Source: an uncultured Chthonomonas sp. | GTDB taxonomy: Bacteria; Armatimonadota; Chthonomonadetes; Chthonomonadales; Chthonomonadaceae | DNA: 64,000 nucleotides | Assembly: GCA_903919615.1 (NCBI GenBank) | Contig: CAIXIX010000521.1 | Location: 1-64,000, forward strand | Reading direction: 5' to 3' | In this document: positions 1 to 8,234 of the stretch, piece after piece | Layout of the letters: each line of letters starts with the position of its first letter | How positions within the stretch are numbered: the first letter of the stretch is position 1 | The notes under the pieces: model-generated | What the model was told of the DNA's origin: nothing | Seen by the model: the letters and a program-made list of their open reading frames with translations, nothing else | The model's database searches: none | Position numbers and translations under genes: made by a program

Positions 1-397
1 CACCATCCGCCTACCAAATGACTCTGTGAAATCCAAAGATTTTTTTACAAATCAAAATTATCGACAGGAACCCGCTCGGATATTATCACGAGTAGATGCC
101 TGAGTAGTAACAAAAAAACATAAATATTTTTTTATGTTGCGAACTAATCGTGCATATATTGCATCGCTCGCAGTTCGATTTAGCATGCCTGCACCATTCA
201 AATTGCGAGCGATTACGCGCACAGGCAGAATCTGGTATCATAAAGTATATATAGATGATTGGTTTAGTCAAGTCATAATAGGTTTGACTGGACCTTTTGC
301 AAGACTTCGAGTTCGGGTCAAAAATTAATCGGTACGAACCTGTGCGTTGAACTGTGCAGTTCGGCCGCACATCGAAGCTAATGGAGGCGAGAATCAT
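1..397. other. AT-rich upstream region, no gene supported
   Basis: I see no convincing coding sequence here; the open frames lack a ribosome site and their translations look random. The one structure worth noting is an inverted repeat AGTCAA (266-271) / TTGACT (284-289) with a 12-base spacer, about 110 bases before the peroxiredoxin start. It could be an operator, or its right arm could be a -35 box, but no good -10 hexamer follows at 17 bases, so neither reading is firm. Confidence 0.4.
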
Positions 398-1033
398 ATG
401 GCAATTCAACTCGGCGATACGGCGCCGGACTTTACCCAGGAATCGACAATTGGGCCAATTAACTTTCACGAGTGGGCTGGAGATAGCTGGGTAATCCTAT
501 TTTCTCATCCAAAGGATTACACTCCTGTATGTACCACCGAACTGGGAACCGTCGCAAAACTTAAACCGGAGTTTGACAGTCGCAACGTGAAGCCGATCGG
601 GCTGAGCGTAGATCCGCTCAAGGATCATGAAGGTTGGTCGAAAGACATTGAAGAGACACAGGGCGCCGCGCTGAATTTTCCGCTGATCGCAGATGCAGAT
701 CGCAAAGTCTCGACCCTCTATGGCATGATCCATCCGAATGCGGACAATACGTTCACGGTACGCTCGGTGTTCATTATCGGTCCGGACAAAAAGGTAAAGC
801 TCACGCTCACCTATCCAGCCAGTGCGGGCCGCAACTTCAATGAGATTCTGCGCGTTATAGATTCATTGCAGCTAACCGCGAATTACAAAGTCGCGACTCC
901 AGCGAACTGGAATCCAGGCGATGATGTGATCATTGTTCCGACTGTGTCAAACGAAGAGGCAGCCACCCTGTTCCCGGCAGGGTTTACGCAGATCAAGCCC
1001 TACCTTCGCACCACGAAGCAGCCGAACCTGTAA
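398..1033 (+). CDS. 1-Cys peroxiredoxin (Prx6 family)
   Basis: This 211-residue protein should reduce hydrogen peroxide and organic peroxides in the cytoplasm through one peroxidatic cysteine. The active-site stretch HPKDYTPVCTTEL matches the Prx6 pattern, and no other cysteine occurs in the chain, so a 1-Cys mechanism with an external reductant is expected. The C-terminal part (NWNPGDDVIIVPTVSNEEA) is the extended tail typical of Prx6 and separates it from AhpC and BCP types. I chose the ATG at 398 because GGAGGCGAG lies just upstream; an in-frame start at 347 would add 17 residues outside the conserved domain. The gene stands alone and a strong hairpin terminator follows. Family assignment is secure; the physiological substrate is unknown. 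Confidence 0.93.
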   Translation: MAIQLGDTAPDFTQESTIGPINFHEWAGDSWVILFSHPKDYTPVCTTELGTVAKLKPEFDSRNVKPIGLSVDPLKDHEGWSKDIEETQGAALNFPLIADADRKVSTLYGMIHPNADNTFTVRSVFIIGPDKKVKLTLTYPASAGRNFNEILRVIDSLQLTANYKVATPANWNPGDDVIIVPTVSNEEAATLFPAGFTQIKPYLRTTKQPNL

Positions 1034-1054
1034 TTAGTTCTGGCCAAACCTGCA

Positions 1055-1100
1055 AGCGGCATCAGACAGCAACTGCTGTCCGATGCCGCTTTCTTAGTTT
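1055..1100 (+). terminator. Rho-independent terminator after the peroxiredoxin gene
   Basis: A 17-base stem (arms 1055-1071 and 1074-1090, one mismatch, two-base loop) is followed by the T-rich stretch TTCTTAGTTT. It lies 20 bases after the peroxiredoxin stop and before the end of the convergent minus-strand operon. Confidence 0.85.
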
Positions 1101-1120
1101 GTACCGCGTTGGCTAAAACC

Positions 1121-1576
1121 TTAGTGTTTGCCTCTCGTGGCTCCATGCTGCTTCAGCAGCGCGATGACACCTGTCGCCTTCGCCTCTTCCGCTCTATCGA
1201 GCGGTGAATCGCCGTGTGGTGTTTTTAGATTGACCTCTGCGCCGCGATTAATCAGCACCTGAACGTCCGCTCTATTGCCGAAGTAGGCGGCGTCAAAGAT
1301 AAGCGTTGAGCCATTAAATGGTTTGTTCACCAGGTCGGGCCTCTGTTGCAGCAGGCTGTCGAGGAGGTCTGTTCTTGGGCGCGCGAGAGCGTCTTCGAGC
1401 AGTTTATGGTTCTCAGGCGACATCACATCTTTGCCAAAATCGGACGATGTTAGTGCGGCGCTCTTGGAGATTGCGCTGTTCATCTGTCGATGGCAGCCCG
1501 ATCCCGAAAATGCGATCGCCACTGTGGCCGAAATCCAGACAATACAGTTTCTGCTAAGGTTGTTTTTGTGTTGCAT
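1121..1576 (-). CDS. Small ankyrin-repeat protein, probable lipoprotein
   Basis: This 151-residue protein starts with a basic and hydrophobic signal segment ending near Cys28 (AFSGSGC), a plausible though not ideal lipobox. The rest carries ankyrin units: 'STLIFDAAYFGNRADVQVLI' followed by 'GAEVNLKTPHGDSPLDRA'. Ankyrin domains bind proteins, so an envelope binding role is likely, but the partner is unknown. It begins 12 bases after the stop of the corrinoid-activator gene on the same strand and may be co-transcribed as the last gene of the methyl-transfer operon. A functional tie to that operon is not shown; a second, longer ankyrin gene lies at 21.0-22.0 kb. Confidence 0.7.
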   Translation of the reverse strand: MQHKNNLSRNCIVWISATVAIAFSGSGCHRQMNSAISKSAALTSSDFGKDVMSPENHKLLEDALARPRTDLLDSLLQQRPDLVNKPFNGSTLIFDAAYFGNRADVQVLINRGAEVNLKTPHGDSPLDRAEEAKATGVIALLKQHGATRGKH

Positions 1577-1588
1577 AGGCGCCTTACG

Positions 1589-3106
1589 CTACACCGGCTG
1601 GTGAAAACCCATGCAGTCCACGTAGATATCCTGAAACTCTGGATCTGCAGTGAGAGAGATATGCGTCGACTTACTCAATATCTCCTGCTGCTCATCACTT
1701 CCTTTTTCGCCAGCGAACAGGGCAACCTTCGCTCCCAGCAGTGCAGAGTTGCCAACGGGCTGCACACGATCCGGGTCAAATTCCAACAGGCCAATCCTTC
1801 TCGCAGAGTTTCTGTCGATGTAGTTCCCGAAAGCGCCCGCAAGATAGATGTGTTCCAGATCCTCGGATGTTGTTCCCCACTGCTTTAGCAGGATCTTGAT
1901 TCCGGCAGCGATAGCGCCTTTGGCTAGCTGCAGTTCTCGAATGTCGGTCTGTGAGATTTCCACCGGGTCTCGCAGAGGCAGACTGTCTCCTTTGATCAGA
2001 CGGCCGCCTGGTTTTATCTGTTTTAGCTCCAGGGCCACAGCAACGGCATCTACAAGCCCACTGCCACAGAGGCCGGTTGGTTCGGCATTGCCAAGAACCT
2101 CGCAAGTGATCTCTTCGGAATCGCCTACACGGGCAACTTTCCATATTGCGCCGGATGCCGCTCGCATCCCCATCGAAATTCTCGCGCCTTCAAAGGCAGG
2201 GCCGGCGGCGGTTGAAGCACAGAGAATGCGATCGCGATTGCCTACGACAATCTCCCCATTGGTGCCTAGATCCACAAACAGGCTCGGCCGCTCGAAGCGA
2301 TGCAGGCCGGTGGCAAGTAATCCTGCCAGTATATCGCTGCCCACAAAGCCACCCATGCAGGGCAGAAACTCAATTACTGCATCAGGCACCGAATCCCAGC
2401 CAAGGCTGGCAGCGCTCATCGTCTGCAATCCGTCATTAACCGGTTCAAACGGATATGCAGATAGCGGAGTGAGGTCGATTCCGCAGAAGAGGTGGTGCAT
2501 TACCGTGTTGCCTACAAGGCTCACTCTCCGCACAGATTCTGGTGCAACCCTGGCTGAGGTTGTGAGCTGGTGCAACAGCGCTCCCACCTGGCGAAGGATG
2601 ACCTCCTGCAGCTGTTGTGCGCCATTCTCAGCGACCGCGGTCTGAACGCGGCTCATCACATCCCCGCCAAATCGCGCCTGTGGATTCAATCCGGTGCGCA
2701 CGCCCAGTACCGCTCCGGTCTGCATATCCAGCATTTGCGCCACGACCGTGGTGGTGCCTATGTCTACAGCCACACCAATTCCGTCTTGTGGCGTAAAGCT
2801 GAACGCGGTCTCATTGGTGAGGATAGCAGCATCCCACTGCCGCAATTCGAGCGTTGTGTCCTGCTCAACATGGCACTGGCACGCGAGGCGCCAGCCATCC
2901 TTCAACTCAGCCTCGGTTAGCCTCTCGCGCTGCGCATCGTTAATTTCGAGATTTCCGGAGATAGTTCGTACGCGGCATCCCCGGCAGCGCCCCTGGCCGC
3001 CGCATGGGAATTCGACGGAATGCTCAAAAAGAATATCCTTCAGCGCGGCGCCGTGCGCGGCTTCCAGCGTTGCGCCAACGGGATTGAGCGTTATTCGATG
3101 CTGCAA
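1589..3106 (-). CDS. Reductive activator of corrinoid proteins (2Fe-2S ferredoxin + DUF4445 ASKHA)
   Basis: This 505-residue enzyme should restore inactive Co(II) corrinoid protein to Co(I), using ATP and low-potential electrons. The N-terminal 90 residues form a plant-type 2Fe-2S ferredoxin domain with Cys35, Cys41, Cys44 and Cys76. From about residue 110 the DUF4445 ASKHA-type ATPase begins (AVDIGTTTVVAQMLD), with a second nucleotide-binding segment (LFVDLGTNGEIV) and late motifs GLCGSGLVDAV and IYLAGAFGNYID. This layout matches RACE proteins of O-demethylase systems and differs from the 4Fe-4S RamA of methanogens. The start is TTG at 3106, with GGGAG upstream, inside the 3' end of the previous gene, so translation is coupled. 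It is the expected partner of the corrinoid protein at 11988-12623. Confidence 0.9.
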   Translation of the reverse strand: MQHRITLNPVGATLEAAHGAALKDILFEHSVEFPCGGQGRCRGCRVRTISGNLEINDAQRERLTEAELKDGWRLACQCHVEQDTTLELRQWDAAILTNETAFSFTPQDGIGVAVDIGTTTVVAQMLDMQTGAVLGVRTGLNPQARFGGDVMSRVQTAVAENGAQQLQEVILRQVGALLHQLTTSARVAPESVRRVSLVGNTVMHHLFCGIDLTPLSAYPFEPVNDGLQTMSAASLGWDSVPDAVIEFLPCMGGFVGSDILAGLLATGLHRFERPSLFVDLGTNGEIVVGNRDRILCASTAAGPAFEGARISMGMRAASGAIWKVARVGDSEEITCEVLGNAEPTGLCGSGLVDAVAVALELKQIKPGGRLIKGDSLPLRDPVEISQTDIRELQLAKGAIAAGIKILLKQWGTTSEDLEHIYLAGAFGNYIDRNSARRIGLLEFDPDRVQPVGNSALLGAKVALFAGEKGSDEQQEILSKSTHISLTADPEFQDIYVDCMGFHQPV

Positions 3107-4128
3107 TTGCTGCTCCCAGCTAGAGTATGGCTGGCGGCATATTGCACCAGCGCTTTCAGATTTTCATGTGGCGTGTCCCGCACTACTTCGCAGCCAGCGC
3201 CACAAATCCAGCGGGCGCCAGCCTGCTCGTGGCACTGTTGCAGGGCTGAAAGGACCTCATCGGGAGTGCCATTTCTCAGCACTCTCACCGGGTCGATATT
3301 ACCAAGTAAAATCTGATCAGGCCCCATTGCCTGCCTGCCTTCGCCTACCGGGGCAAGAAAGTCCAGGTCTACAATGTCGCAGCCGAGCCTTCCCATTCCG
3401 GCGAGAATCTTGCGTGTGTTTCCGCAGATGTGCAGGCGCACGCGAGCGCCGAGCGCATGCACGCCATCGACCATCCGTTTTTCGAACGGGTAAACATACT
3501 TTTCGTAGATTCTCGGGCCAACCAGGGATGCAGCCGCATCGCCAATTCCGATGCTTTTCGCTCCTGCCGCAACCTGATGGCGCGCAAACTCTAGCTCCAT
3601 GGCAAGCACGAACTCAAAAAGGTCGGTCACAAATGCCGGGTCATCAATAAAATCGACCATGAGATTATTGATGCCGCGAAGGTCTGCTGCTTCAGCGCAC
3701 GGGCCTTCGATCCAGCCTTCAACCTGCTTCTCACCGCCCACGCGCTGCTTCAATAGTTCTAAGGCTCTTAGCCGATTTAGCATTCTGCCGGCCGTACAAT
3801 CGGGAATCGCTAACGACGTAAGTGCCCGTTTATCGATAAGCAACGCGTTTGATTCGTCAATTGCGGGAGGCGAATTGGGATAGAAAACCACTGTGGCGCC
3901 ACAGTCTGCTGCCTCGGTCGCCGGGTCGGACATCGTATTGACATAGTCAAACCCAAAGGCTTCCGCTGTTCTTACCTGACCCTCTGCCATCACGCGATAG
4001 TCAGTGGCATAGTCCAGATACTTCGCGCCAATAAAGTCACAGGCAAACTGCATCGTTATAGGCATACAGGGAAGCTGGTCCGTTCCACTTCCGTTCAGCA
4101 GCGCCTCAATACGCTCAACGCCGTTCAT
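3091..4128 (-). CDS. UroD-family (MtaA/CmuA-type) corrinoid methyltransferase, full zinc site
   Basis: This 345-residue protein belongs to the uroporphyrinogen decarboxylase fold family used as methylcobalamin-dependent methyltransferases. It has the classic zinc ligands of MtaA/CmuA: His233 and Cys235 (RLHICGN) and Cys313, five residues before TPHENL. It is therefore the best MtaA analogue of the five paralogues in this operon, able to move a methyl group between the corrinoid protein and a thiol or similar acceptor. The acceptor in a bacterium is unlikely to be coenzyme M and is unknown. I chose the ATG at 4128, preceded by GAGGTG; an in-frame GTG at 4155 is possible. The 3' end overlaps the activator gene by 16 bases. 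Confidence 0.87.
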   Translation of the reverse strand: MNGVERIEALLNGSGTDQLPCMPITMQFACDFIGAKYLDYATDYRVMAEGQVRTAEAFGFDYVNTMSDPATEAADCGATVVFYPNSPPAIDESNALLIDKRALTSLAIPDCTAGRMLNRLRALELLKQRVGGEKQVEGWIEGPCAEAADLRGINNLMVDFIDDPAFVTDLFEFVLAMELEFARHQVAAGAKSIGIGDAAASLVGPRIYEKYVYPFEKRMVDGVHALGARVRLHICGNTRKILAGMGRLGCDIVDLDFLAPVGEGRQAMGPDQILLGNIDPVRVLRNGTPDEVLSALQQCHEQAGARWICGAGCEVVRDTPHENLKALVQYAASHTLAGSSNCSIE

Positions 4129-4163
4129 ATCCACCTCTGTATGCGCGCCAGTCACATTGCGCG

Positions 4164-5243
4164 CTACGCATAGCTGCCCAACTCTTTAGCCAGCGAAACG
4201 ATATTCTGGAAATCCTGCAGGCTAACACTCGACGGCACCGAATGGTCCGAGGAAAAGATGTAGCCGCCGCTCTTCTTCATTTCGGGCACAACAGCGCGCA
4301 TCTCCGCTTCAATTTCGTCCGGTTTATCCCACAGTACCGCGTTGATTCCGCCATGAAATACGAGCTTGTCGCCGAACTTGCCCTTGAGCGCAACAGGATC
4401 CATCCCTGCCTTTACCTCGAGAGGATTCAGCGCATCCAGCCCGATCTCAATTAGGTCCGGAATGAACGGATTTACGTCTCCGCACGAGTGCAGGTGGGCT
4501 TTGATACCCTTCGAATGCGCCCATTCGATAGCACGAGCGTGATAAGGCTTGAGTACTTTACGGTAGGTCCTGAGCGAGAAGAACTGACTATGCTTATAAC
4601 CCATGTCGTCTGGCCACATAATGCTGTCAAATCGATAGCCAGCATCCCATACCGCATCCAGCAGTGCCAGATTAAGTTCGAGCATGTGCCCGAAGATATC
4701 CATTAGCCATTCTGGCTGCTCTATCAGCGCAAGCAGCACTCGGGTTGTTCCAACCGTCCAGGAGTGGGTAACGTCGAAACCGAACCAGAGGCCACCCTGA
4801 ATCCAATCTCCACGTTCTTTCCATTTCGGGTAGTTCTGTTTGAGATGCTCCCAAGGAATCCGGTCCTGCTGAACCGACATGCGTGCTTTTGCGGCATTCC
4901 AGCTATCCCAATCCACGATCGTGAAATCGAGAAACTCGGGCACGCCGCCTGCGTGCTTCCAGTCCTTTAGCGTTGCTCCATATGCCGTTGTATGGATGCG
5001 ATACTCCGTGGTCTCCTCGATCACCTTTACGGGATAGCGCGGGCTCAGATCCACGCCAATCCCAGATACGGTGTCCAGCCCAAAGAACTCTCTAAAGTCG
5101 ACTCCATCGGGCATTCCTTCATGTCGCCAGCGCTCAATGGTCGATCCCCAGGGATCGTCGATAACTGGGATACGGTCTGCATCTCGATGTTCAAACATCC
5201 GTTTGAACCGTTCATTTGACGTCATTCGGTCTGCATCAGCCAT
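4164..5243 (-). CDS. UroD-family methyltransferase, HxC site without the third cysteine
   Basis: This 359-residue UroD-fold protein keeps His252 and Cys254 (HLHSCGD), but the C-terminal position where MtaA has its third zinc cysteine reads SSDHSVP, with Asp333-His334 there instead. This subtype is common in bacterial clusters for demethylation of unknown substrates. It could be a substrate-side methyltransferase rather than an MtaA equivalent. The ATG at 5243 is preferred because AGGTGAT lies four bases upstream; a GTG at 5252 is also open. It lies 35 bases upstream of the next UroD paralogue and 31 bases downstream of the DUF1638 gene. Confidence 0.85.
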   Translation of the reverse strand: MADADRMTSNERFKRMFEHRDADRIPVIDDPWGSTIERWRHEGMPDGVDFREFFGLDTVSGIGVDLSPRYPVKVIEETTEYRIHTTAYGATLKDWKHAGGVPEFLDFTIVDWDSWNAAKARMSVQQDRIPWEHLKQNYPKWKERGDWIQGGLWFGFDVTHSWTVGTTRVLLALIEQPEWLMDIFGHMLELNLALLDAVWDAGYRFDSIMWPDDMGYKHSQFFSLRTYRKVLKPYHARAIEWAHSKGIKAHLHSCGDVNPFIPDLIEIGLDALNPLEVKAGMDPVALKGKFGDKLVFHGGINAVLWDKPDEIEAEMRAVVPEMKKSGGYIFSSDHSVPSSVSLQDFQNIVSLAKELGSYA

Positions 5244-5274
5244 ATCGATCACCTAGTTTCTTGGTGAGCTCGCG

Positions 5275-6012
5275 CTACTCAATGCCAACGATCCCATCGT
5301 CGTACTTACCAATAACGTGTTTGCCTGGCGGAATGACGAGGAAATCCTCGTCGAGCCACTCCCCATCAAGCATCTTCTGAATGAGCCCCATATCGCCAGC
5401 GACCTTCTCAAATTTCCAACCGCGACTCTCAGCGTCCATTTTGGTCTGCTCTTCGTAAGAGTTATTCGGTTCAATACCCATCTCGATGAAGGTGAACTGC
5501 CCATAGTTATGCTTGTCGTCACCAAGCATCCCGTAGAGGTAGCGGCCGTTGTCTTCCCCGTACTTTCGGATAAACTCCTCAAGCTTAGTATTCATCCCGG
5601 TTTGCTGTTGAATGGAGAGCTGCATAAGATCTCCGGTTGCGGCGCCGCGATCAATCCATCCTGTCGTTTTGAAGTAGACGCCCGGGTTGGCGTTGAAGTA
5701 ATCGATGTACTTTTGTCGGCTGCCCATAAACAGTGTGATGCAGTCGTGCGCTCGCGGCAATACAAGCGGTATGGTTCTTGCCTGCAAACCGGATAGGCCG
5801 TTGTTGCAGAGGCCGTAGCCTAGCAGGATCGCGTCGTATATCGACTCGTCCACACGATCAACGGCTTCTTGCATTCTGCTTAGCATGCCAGCAGCGCCGA
5901 TATCGTGGAGACCCTTGGGCAGAAACTCGATGTCTATCAGGTGCCGAGACGTGCTGACGGCCCGGCACATCTCCCGGTAGAACACCTCGCAACTGATGAG
6001 TTTGAATCGCAT
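5275..6012 (-). CDS. DUF1638-domain protein
   Basis: This 245-residue protein matches what I know of DUF1638: it opens with KLISCEVFYRE, then DAILLGYGLCNNG, then a 'PRAHDCITLFMGS' segment with conserved His, Asp and Cys. There is no signal peptide or membrane segment, so it is cytoplasmic. DUF1638 genes recur beside corrinoid proteins and UroD-type methyltransferases, and this one sits between two such genes. Its biochemical role is not established. The conserved Cys and His residues would allow metal binding, which is my inference. The start ATG at 6012 has GAGAAT upstream. Confidence 0.8.
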   Translation of the reverse strand: MRFKLISCEVFYREMCRAVSTSRHLIDIEFLPKGLHDIGAAGMLSRMQEAVDRVDESIYDAILLGYGLCNNGLSGLQARTIPLVLPRAHDCITLFMGSRQKYIDYFNANPGVYFKTTGWIDRGAATGDLMQLSIQQQTGMNTKLEEFIRKYGEDNGRYLYGMLGDDKHNYGQFTFIEMGIEPNNSYEEQTKMDAESRGWKFEKVAGDMGLIQKMLDGEWLDEDFLVIPPGKHVIGKYDDGIVGIE

Positions 6013-6131
6013 AGCTATTCTCGTTTATGTGCGTTGTTCGTGGACTTCACGATCTAGGCGCAGCAAGCAGCGCCACTACCACCTGATGAGCCTGTGCAAT
6101 TCGTGTCGCAGTATGCGGCGGCGTTACGGCC

Positions 6132-7301
6132 TTACTGGCCGAGGTGCCAGGAGTATCTCTCGCGGTCCTCGGAGGATGCATTTTCATCGACAACGCCTGT
6201 TGGCTTCAGATTTGGCAGTCCGCGACCCCATACACGCTTCGCTTCGTTTAGGTAGAAGATGTAGTTATCCAGCGGCACATCCGGTGGAACGCGATGGTCC
6301 GGCGTAGGTATAAAGCCACCGTCTTCGACTAGCCAGTTCAACCTTTCCACTTCGCGAGTAATGTCTGCGGTAGTGCCAGCTAACATGCGTTTTCCAACGC
6401 CTCCAACCATTAGCAGGTCTCTGCCGTACTCTTTTCGATAGGCGATAGGATCCGCGCCCCATGTTCCTATTTCGATCGGGAACATCGTATTGACGCCGCC
6501 CTCAAGCCAGAGCGGAAGAAGCTTGGACATGTCGCCATCGCAATCGAGAATTACAACATCGCAGCCGTATTTGCGGAGCAGATCGGTGACGCGTCTGTAC
6601 TGGGGCACCAGTACTTGCTTGAAGACGCGCGGGGAGAGGAGCGGACCGGCCCGATAGCACATGTCCTCCCACATCATTGCATACTCAAACTTCACGCCAG
6701 ATTCAAGCGCAGGAGTAATGCTCTCGATGATGCAATCGGCGACGGTTTCTACCATCTCTTCGAAGAGTGGTCGGTCATCGAAAACGAGCATTGAGACCGC
6801 TTCCAGCCCCATCCAGTTGCGAATCCAGCCGTACAGAGAGCCTGCGTTGATACCAAGCGGATAGTCTCGCGCCGGGTTCTGATACCGCACAAGCTGCTTC
6901 TGCCAGTGACTGCCGTAACGCTCTTTGCTGTTACCGTTCAGGCGCCACTTGAAGTCCTTCTCCCAGGTATCACGATCCTTGAGCGAATGGTCCAGGTGCC
7001 TCGGAATCGAGCCGAGAAACTTCCCTTGCTCTTTGGTTACGCCTTCCCCATCTCGCACTATTTCGCTGTCGCCCCTGTCTTCAATCACGACGTGTTGAAA
7101 CGCTGGAAACAGATGTACATTCACGGGCGCGACGTGCCACTGTGGGTCCATCCCAAAGAAGGCATCCGGATCACATTCGCATGGCAGGCCGTAACGCTCC
7201 CAAATCACGAGCGTCTCGTCCCAGAATCCGAAATCCATAATCGGGCAGCGATCTCTGGGCTGGTAGTGCATGGTTGCTACAAAACGGTCTCTCGCATTCA
7301 T
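6132..7301 (-). CDS. UroD-family protein with Asp-for-His/Cys substitutions
   Basis: This 389-residue protein has the UroD fold signature (for example FEYAMMWEDMCYRAGPLLSP and a C-terminal GGFIPTPDHRVP), but the zinc motif HxCG is replaced by Asp253-x-Asp255-Gly (LDCDGD). A related DxDG or DSDG form is common in large UroD families of uncultured heterotrophs. The metal site must differ from MtaA or be absent, so its activity cannot be assumed. The ATG at 7301 is preferred because AGGA lies seven bases upstream; the longer frame to 7331 has no such site. It lies between the homocysteine methyltransferase and the DUF1638 gene. Confidence 0.83.
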   Translation of the reverse strand: MNARDRFVATMHYQPRDRCPIMDFGFWDETLVIWERYGLPCECDPDAFFGMDPQWHVAPVNVHLFPAFQHVVIEDRGDSEIVRDGEGVTKEQGKFLGSIPRHLDHSLKDRDTWEKDFKWRLNGNSKERYGSHWQKQLVRYQNPARDYPLGINAGSLYGWIRNWMGLEAVSMLVFDDRPLFEEMVETVADCIIESITPALESGVKFEYAMMWEDMCYRAGPLLSPRVFKQVLVPQYRRVTDLLRKYGCDVVILDCDGDMSKLLPLWLEGGVNTMFPIEIGTWGADPIAYRKEYGRDLLMVGGVGKRMLAGTTADITREVERLNWLVEDGGFIPTPDHRVPPDVPLDNYIFYLNEAKRVWGRGLPNLKPTGVVDENASSEDRERYSWHLGQ

Positions 7302-7346
7302 CTCGATATCCTGTACCTGTTCAGCGTGCATTCGTGAGTTTGCCGA

Positions 7347-8225
7347 TCAAACGGCAGAGATTTTTACCTTTAGCGCATGAAGATAGGCCGGGCTCGTGCC
7401 GCAGCATCCTCCGATAAACGACGCACCAGCCTCAACGAGCCTGTACGCGTTTTCAGCGAATTCTGTGGGCGATGTGTTGTAAATCGCCTTCCCGTCCTGC
7501 AAAATCGGCAACCCTGCATTGGGCTTAACCCAGATGGGAGTACCCGGCGCAGCGGCCTTAAGCCTGATGCAGATCGGCAGCATCTGCTCCGCGCCCTGGC
7601 CGCAGTTGGATCCGATACCGTCCGCGCCTTCGCCTACAAGCCGCTCTGCTGCCTGCTCTGGAGTGGTGCCCATCATGGTGCGATCAAGGTTGCGTCCGGC
7701 ATCGTAGGTCATGCACACAATCACCGGGAGCCCCGTCGTTTTCGCAGATGAAAGAGCGATGCATGCTTCGTCCAGATCAGACATTGTCTCGATAACGATC
7801 GCATCGGCGCCACCCTCAGCCAGCGCAGCAGCCTGTTCCGTGAAGGCCTCACGCGCCTGATCTGTGGTGATCTCGCCCATTGCCAGCATCTTGCCAGTAG
7901 GCCCCATCGAAGCGAAGACGGCCGCAATGCTTCCCGTGGCCTTGCGTGAAATCGCGGCGCCTTCACGATTAATCTCGTATGCCTGTCCAGAGAGACCGTG
8001 CCGCTCCAGCGTAATGCGAGATGCCCCGAACGTGTTGCTTAAGATGACCTGGCTACCCGCGTTTACATACCCACTGGCCACCTCGCACACACTCTCCGGA
8101 TTGGTTAGGTTCCATGCATCCGGGCAGGCGCCAAACGCGAGACCGCGCGCCTGAAGCTGGGTGCCCCACGCGCCGTCAGTGAGTATCGGTCCATTTGCCA
8201 GTATATGCTCAAGTTTAGGGTTCAT
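7347..8225 (-). CDS. Homocysteine S-methyltransferase family protein
   Basis: This 292-residue protein has the complete zinc-thiolate site of the homocysteine methyltransferase domain: Cys208 (GSNCG) and Cys274-Cys275 (GGCCGT). Length and layout fit stand-alone MHT or BHMT-like enzymes and the N-terminal domain of MetH. The B12-binding and folate domains of MetH are absent, so the methyl donor must be a separate protein or a small methyl compound. Inside this operon, the obvious donor is the methylated corrinoid protein at 11988-12623. The expected product is methionine. The start ATG at 8225 has GAAGG seven bases upstream. Confidence 0.9.
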   Translation of the reverse strand: MNPKLEHILANGPILTDGAWGTQLQARGLAFGACPDAWNLTNPESVCEVASGYVNAGSQVILSNTFGASRITLERHGLSGQAYEINREGAAISRKATGSIAAVFASMGPTGKMLAMGEITTDQAREAFTEQAAALAEGGADAIVIETMSDLDEACIALSSAKTTGLPVIVCMTYDAGRNLDRTMMGTTPEQAAERLVGEGADGIGSNCGQGAEQMLPICIRLKAAAPGTPIWVKPNAGLPILQDGKAIYNTSPTEFAENAYRLVEAGASFIGGCCGTSPAYLHALKVKISAV

Positions 8226-8234
8226 CGTTTGCCT

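Noticed and set aside
86-469. Minus-strand frame of 127 codons
   Set aside because: No ribosome site, random-looking composition, and overlap with the peroxiredoxin start.
1848-3650. Long plus-strand open frames opposite the activator and methyltransferase genes
   Set aside because: They are antisense shadows of GC-biased codons. They have no ribosome site, their composition is low-complexity (many Ser, Arg, Pro), and the minus-strand frames match known families throughout.
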